From Armillaria gallica (lineage: Eukaryota; Basidiomycota; Agaricomycetes; Agaricales; Physalacriaceae): 64,000 bases of DNA. The notes under the pieces are model-generated. The model was not told where the DNA came from, made no database searches, and was given only the letters and a program-made list of their open reading frames with translations. How positions within the stretch are numbered: the first letter of the stretch is position 1; each line of letters begins with the position of its first letter. The position numbers and the translations under genes are program-made. This document shows positions 58,310-64,000 of the stretch, in pieces. The DNA lies in the NCBI GenBank assembly GCA_037576215.1, contig JBANDB010000001.1:5952001-6016000 (forward strand). Reading direction: 5' to 3'.

Positions 58310-59110
58310 GATGTAGCACCGACATTCACGCTGGGCTGATTCTGCCAGTCCTCGCCCTGCCCAGTACCGAGCACCAACACCAAGCTAAACCCCTTTTCGG
58401 TAAATTCACCGCACGACACGCCTCCGACACCCAAATCTCACCAAATTCCTCCAGACAGCCCTCCCACCGATATCCTTCGAGTCGGTAGGCCCGCCGAATC
58501 CAACAATGTCAGCAGAATTCTCCGCTTGGCCTTGGCATAGTACAGCCTCGTATCCGCTGGCCACATGTACCTCCCAGAGAGGAGGATCGAACTTTTGATA
58601 TCAGGGTGCACGGCGGGAGAGTAAAACTCTGGAAGAGCGAATTTATCGCTTCTGCAGAATGACCGAGGACGTGACCTGTTGCAAGGTATCCCGAACGTCC
58701 TGGGCTGTGGCAGGGAATTGGACACCCGAGTCGACGAGGCGGTGGTCGGGAACGACGGTGATGAACCCTCAAAGAACCGGGGTTGTGGTAGAAGATGTCG
58801 GTGGGGGGCGGGTAGTATGTGTGCACCCATGTAGAACCTGCCACGCTATGAGAAGACGAAGACCGGGATGTCAGGACGCGGGGAGGGCAGTAGACGTCGA
58901 GTGGGTGGTGGTTAGTTGGGTCTTCTCAGTTGACGCACGTGTGGTTTTGAAATTTGAGGATAGGTGAATGCGTCTAGTACTGTTGAGCGAGGTCAATGCT
59001 AGTGGAAAGGAAAACGGAAGGAAAAGGACGTACTCGAAGGCAAGAGTCTCTCCCTTCGACCCGTAAGATTTTCTCTACGGCTTGTTGGATGCTTGGCGCC
59101 ATTCTATACT
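58310..59110 (-). pseudogene. alpha/beta-hydrolase remnant H8
   Basis: FITVVPDHRLVDSGVQFPAT-like and DVRDTLQQVTSSV-like frames at about 58660-58770, with LPEFYSPAVHPDIKSSILLS at about 58570-58630. An N-terminal exon remnant (MAPSIQQAVEKIL) lies at about 59050-59100. It includes the unoccupied site of the MITE found in H3. Confidence 0.45.
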
Positions 59111-59377
59111 GTGAGAGAGCTGGCCTCGTCTACGACGACAGGTTGTGCTCCCATAAAGATAAGCGGAGCGTCAGGTTCGAGAAGATTGACGTGAACTGTG
59201 AGGCCATTCGAAGTGAGAACGAGTTTATGAGGACACGATAGTCGTGTTCAAGCTAAGGTCACACTGTCACCGTCACAATGTTTCCTCTTTTGATCTCGGA
59301 CGCCGACCGCCACTCGTTTTGCCTTCTTGACGAATAGCTCAAACCATGCTACTAATCCTGGCATCAAGCAGCGCTGT

Positions 59378-61180
59378 TCAATTGACGAATGACGTTCTCA
59401 TCTATGTGGGGATGCAAGTATCGGCTGCGCACGGCATTGGACCATGACCTTCAAGACACTCGTCAAGGTTCTCCATCTCTGTACAAGTTAAAGGAGAACT
59501 TCGCCCAGACCCAGGGCTCAGCTGGAAATTTTATTTACATCATATCCTCTCCTTTCTTCCTACCTGCCTGGTATTATCGTTCAATTCAGTTCAGCGCCCC
59601 CTTTGTTTTGTGTCTGTCTCTCTATGTGTTTACCTTTCCTCAAAAGAGCGTCTTCGTCACTGTACTCTGGCGATGTATTGGCCGCTTGTATAATGACCAA
59701 CAGTGTCGGGTTCGATTCCCCACCGAAGATTCTAATGATTTTGTTCTCATTCGAGCCGGGCCGTGAAGCTTAACTTCTTACCGGTTACCTCTCAAGAGAC
59801 GGTTAGCTCTCCCTTTTTGGCAGCCTATCCTTCGTTTATACCTACAAGGGAACCTTAAACACGTCTACTCTTCCCCCCCTTTGGTGATCCATCGTGGTTT
59901 TCTACTGTAACATTCAAGCATGATCTCGCGGCAACTCAGATGTTAACTTTTTATTCATCATTCCTACATGAGCATTTCCACACTTCGATCTCGTACGACT
60001 GAACTTTCTTGCATTTACGCTACCTCGCCCGGTATTACTGTATCATTCAGAAGGCCAGCAGTATCAAGTATTTCGGCACTCCCTTTGTTTCATGTCTTTC
60101 TCTGTGTTCGCCTTTCCTTTGGACTCATTGACGCCTCCTCACAGCGCAGTGGCTACGACACATAGAGTTTGGGTTCGATTCCCAGCTGGAGATTGTGCAG
60201 CGATCATTGATCAACGGAGATGTTTTGTTCTCTGCCATGCTACTTAGCTTCCTCCTTCTGATGGCCGTCAGGTCATTGGCTCGTCTTCGTTCATACAGCC
60301 CTTACCGTGTTCACATCTCTGAGCAGTATTATGAAGCTGTAACGCTCTTGGAGCTTTTCCTGCGCGTCTTGAATGAATTCGGACCTAGAGCAGCCTCCAG
60401 TGGTATACCGGTTAGAACTTGGAACACATGAATGGGTTCGATCCCCACTACAACGATCATATCACGTTAATGGGGCAGCATTTTGAACCTTGCATCTTTT
60501 CAAACCGATTTCATGCCCGGCATTACTTCCTACGGAGATTCTATTTTTTCAGCCATCACCTTTCCCAGGGACGTATATTGGATGTATACTTCTGCGAGTA
60601 AAGACGATGAAAACGCGCCGATTTCCTCTCGCGAATTAGCATACACTTAACTCTCCTTCACCTGTCTCCTTGTTACGAGCAGGGCGCTGGGTTCGACTCG
60701 CATGCGAGAAATAAATATTGTGTAATTGCTTTTTTTCACACATGCGGACTCTCACTAACGAGGACTAGATTTTGGCAAAATACTTCACCATTATCTTCCG
60801 TATTAGAGTCCAGGAGTGAAGCACCATATACCATTGTTGGAAGGTGCAGTCGACACTGGAATACATGCGCAAGACCGAAGTCCACGATGGCCCAGGATTA
60901 TGAAGTGCGTTCCGTTGTTATGAGATATAGAGCTAGGTCCGACTCCACGGCCTGTACTTAAAGGTAAACCTGTGGGGTGGTGTTGGTATTGGCACAAGGT
61001 CGCAATCGAATGGGTACATAGGTGAAAGGTGCTTCAGAGAGCTCGGCTCGGACTACGAGAGCGGCAATATGATGATAAACCACCGACAGTACAAAAGACG
61101 GGGATTCCAATTCGAGAAAAATATATTCATGTCTGGACGACAATTACTCGAGTTCACAGCCTATACAATAGGTAAGGTAT
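59378..61180. repeat. block C 3' flank: tRNA-like modules
   Basis: Best-preserved copy. Four modules with A-box/B-box pairs lie at about 59655-59730 (TGGCGATGTATTGGCC / GGGTTCGATTCC), 60140-60195 (GCGCAGTGGCTACGAC / GGGTTCGATTCCC), 60393-60460 (CCAGTGGTATACCGGTTAG / GGGTTCGATCCCC) and 60665-60712. None forms a full tRNA. Confidence 0.55.
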
Positions 61181-64000
61181 CTACACTTCACCACCACTGC
61201 CCACCACTTCCTTGTTTTTCAACTCTCTATCGCGCCGACACCGGAACCGATGCCAAAGTGACGAAGGTAAATGCGGGTTCCTTGGTGGATGGTTCGGACG
61301 ATCATCCTCATCCATAGATGGTTGCTCAAACCCAACGCCATCTATCCCGTATTCACCCACACACACCCCTTGAACGAATGCCTGGAAAGCCGACATGCGA
61401 CGAGAATAATGTTCCTGAGGACGCTCCCAACGAAAGTATTCAGGTACAGTGTTGAGTTTCTCCAGACACTGGAGCCAGGACAGATGATTGGGAGATAGGA
61501 GAGCAAGGTGTCGAAGAACAGGGTTTCATTTGGTTTCATTGTCATGCACAAGGAGAAGAGCACACACGGTGAAGAGGGTTTGAGGCTCGAAGACGTAGTC
61601 TATGGCCTGCTGGAATATCTGCGAGTCCAATCTATCGAGTACCAACGCAAGAAGAAATTCACGAACGACGGCTACTGCATCACATTCGTTGATATCATAT
61701 GACCGAGGCAGATCTGCCACTGAGTCAAAGAGGCGCCGGGTAACAAAATGTCCAACAGCTTGGTTTATGAAAAGGGGAGACGAGAAAAAATGAAGGGCGA
61801 GTTCAGTCGCCGGTGTAAATCGTTGAATATCTTCCTCAAAAACCACTTTATGTGGAAATACACATAAATTCCATTCATCATCTTCGAAAGCAATTCGAAC
61901 GGACTTTGCAGCTAATTCTGGAGTACACCAGTCCTTAGGAAGGAAGCGAGGACGATGTGATGTGAAATTGAGTACTCGGAGAAAGACGATTAAGGCGATG
62001 CAATAACCTTCAACAGACACTGGACTATCACCAAACGTGTCCGATAAGATCACCGTGTACAGCAGTTTTAAGACAGCATGACGATTCACATCCAAACCAA
62101 AAGAAGGGATGTTTTTGTCGATGAGCGAAAACTTATGAACATCCAGATGAACTCTAATGTTGAGCAAAACTCGGCTGATGAAAGTGTAGCTGTAATGGGG
62201 TTCATAATCATCAGGGTCGCCATAGGAAACTTTGGGTATGTCCCAAACGGAGGGCGAGCTGGCCATTTTGAGGAGAAAACATAACTTGGGATCCTGAGGT
62301 GGCTCAGGGAATTCATTGGTGGGACCGAGATAGTCAACACTACCCTGGACATTTCGGATGTCTACATGGCCTTGGATGATGGTCTCAAAAACGCATTGGT
62401 ACAGACATGTACGGATGGCCATACAAAGAGGGACCGGTTCATCCACTTGTGGAGAAGGCGAGGAGATCTTCAATGTCATCGGAATGGACGCTATGTCGGG
62501 GTTGATGGGTGTCTCGAATTGACGCCATAAGGCTTCCAAAGTGAAGACTAATGGAGGGGAAGGAAACATAGGACGCCAAAAGGATGTAGGGATCTCATTT
62601 AAGAGCAAAGAAACATTGATACTCGAACCTAATGGGTGGAGCCTGCGAAGTATTGAGGCCCATACAATAGGCCGCAGACAAAGTTGTGGCTCGGGCCCCG
62701 AATTCATCAAGGCGGTGATAACTATATCCGACAACAGGTTTTGGATTTCGTCACAATAAAGGATTTCGACAGATTGCAGAGCTGCGAAAGTGGCCGGGGG
62801 CAACATATCCTCTACAAATTGCAGAGGAAAGATTAATCTGGGCGTATCTGCGAAGCGAAGATATATGCGAATGTAACGGCTCAACTCCCTTTCGTTGAAA
62901 GGGTCGTCACGCTTGCCATCACGCAATGTATCTAGAAGCTCGACGATAACGGGCTCTAGCGCAGATTGTTCCAATCGGAGCATTAAAGAGTCCATTGACT
63001 GGTGCGTTGGAGATTCCACCTGCGACTTCAGAGAGGTGACTGACCTCAGCGGTAATGCGCTGAGTGACTGTACAACAATATTGCGGACACTAGGGTTGGA
63101 CGAGATCTCAGACAGCCAAGAGAGAGCGTATAAATCGATGTCATCAGCACTGAGGCCTACAGCTGCGAGTTCAGCAGCTCGTAAAGAGCGAACAGGCTGT
63201 TCGAGCACCATTGCCGAAGCCTCCTTTGTGTGCCCAGTGGCCTTTTCGGTCTCCGCTTTCCCTGGGTGACCACGATCGAGGAAATGAGAGGTAACCCAGT
63301 CATGGAGTTGATTGGCATAAGCGTATATCGGGAACATGTACTCCACTAACGGGGTCCTGTAAGGGCAGGATGGATATATGATAGGCAGGAAGTTCGTGAT
63401 GAAGTACGCGACAAATGATGTGGATGCGATGGATCCAACAGCAGATGCAATTGGTACGCGTAGAGGGATAAGGAAAAGAACCAAACCTGCGAGGAAGACA
63501 CCGAGTGATAGGCTCATAAGGACAGGTAGCATCCCGATAATGAGATTGACACGCCATCGCTCTAGCCCCATGTATCGGAAATGACGCACACGACATCTAT
63601 CCCGTGGTGTCCCAGATGGAACCGACATATACTGATGGATCCATTGCTTCGTCAAAACAGCGAACAGCGCTGTGGCGAGGCTGAGCGAGAGGCTGATGAA
63701 CCAAAGGCCATTCACCCATGAATCGGATGCTGTGGGATGAAAATCCGAGAACGGAGTAAGGCCTGAACGGGGAACGTCATTCACAGAGGAACCGTTGCCT
63801 GCCGCACGTTGGACGTTGATCAGCTCGAACAAAAGTGAGGCAGTGACCGCACTATTGTCGACCTGGAGGCTCTGTGAGGTCTGCGCGACAAATGTGGTGA
63901 CCACTGCAGAAAAAAGACCGGCCTAATCATCGGCATCTATTAATGATGGCGGGATAATTTTCGACGTGGCACTCACAAAAACTAGGAGAACATCTAATCC
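61181..64000 (-). pseudogene. DUF6535 domain protein, block C copy, partial and with premature stop
   Basis: The third paralogue. Exon 3 runs from 63922 down to 61181 and exon 2 starts at 63977, continuing past the window edge. It encodes VAQTSQSLQVDNSAVTASLL, WVNGLWFISLSLSLATALFA and the same membrane block. A TGA at 61526-61528 (NETK-stop-NPVLRHL, where block A has Ser) would remove the last 115 residues. The same frame continues to the homologous stop at 61181, so this is a single nonsense change. A truncated product cannot be excluded. Confidence 0.78.

Overview
The window is eukaryotic and fungal. Genes have many short introns (about 50-90 bases, GT..AG), and the families present (DUF6535 membrane proteins, KDZ transposon proteins with a CxC2-type cysteine cluster, a chromodomain-bearing Ty3/gypsy element, alpha/beta-hydrolase and kinase-like genes) are together typical of Agaricomycetes (mushroom-forming Basidiomycota). 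The species cannot be named from the sequence alone. The region looks like gene-poor, repeat-rich accessory DNA built by segmental duplication and nested transposon insertion.

Layout. (1) 53-1370 (-): a complete five-exon gene of unknown function with a signal/TM region and a SAP-like helix pair. 1.4-4.2 kb is non-coding and holds GCGTTTGCGT-type repeats. (2) Block A, about 4.2-17.3 kb: tRNA-like modules, an intact DUF6535 gene (6232-9382, -), a decayed gene of unknown function, alpha/beta-hydrolase remnants, a kinase-like gene on the plus strand (13268-14578), and a third hydrolase remnant split by a 328-bp MITE. (3) Block B, about 17.4-59.3 kb, repeats the same order (tRNA-like modules, DUF6535 copy, unknown gene, hydrolase remnants), but its 3' flank has been opened by two large insertions. 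(4) Block C, from about 59.4 kb to the right edge: the third DUF6535 copy, cut by the window end.

The first large insertion in block B is a Ty3/gypsy chromovirus on the minus strand (17998-43231) with two 414-bp LTRs and a 5-bp target duplication. A 13.8-kb KDZ-type DNA transposon (21349-35132, 7-bp target duplication) lies inside its reverse-transcriptase gene, and about 3 kb of other repeat DNA separates gag from pol. The KDZ element carries a KDZ/CxC2 transposase gene plus at least four accessory genes. The second insertion (43300-47998, 10-bp duplication) contains degenerate repeats and a 533-bp hAT-like MITE. Because blocks A and C keep the unoccupied sites, both insertions and two of the small MITEs can be dated relative to the duplications.

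The most striking signal is CpG-directed mutation. The LTRs differ at 21 of 414 positions, all transitions, and 20 of these lie at present or ancestral CpG sites. Most premature stops in the gypsy pol and the KDZ genes are TGA where Arg (CGA) is expected. This is what heavy cytosine methylation and deamination (a RIP-like or methylation-linked defence) would leave. A second notable point is that the retroelement seems to self-prime: the 14 bases next to its 5' LTR are perfectly complementary to a site inside its own LTR, 35 bases after a TATA box.
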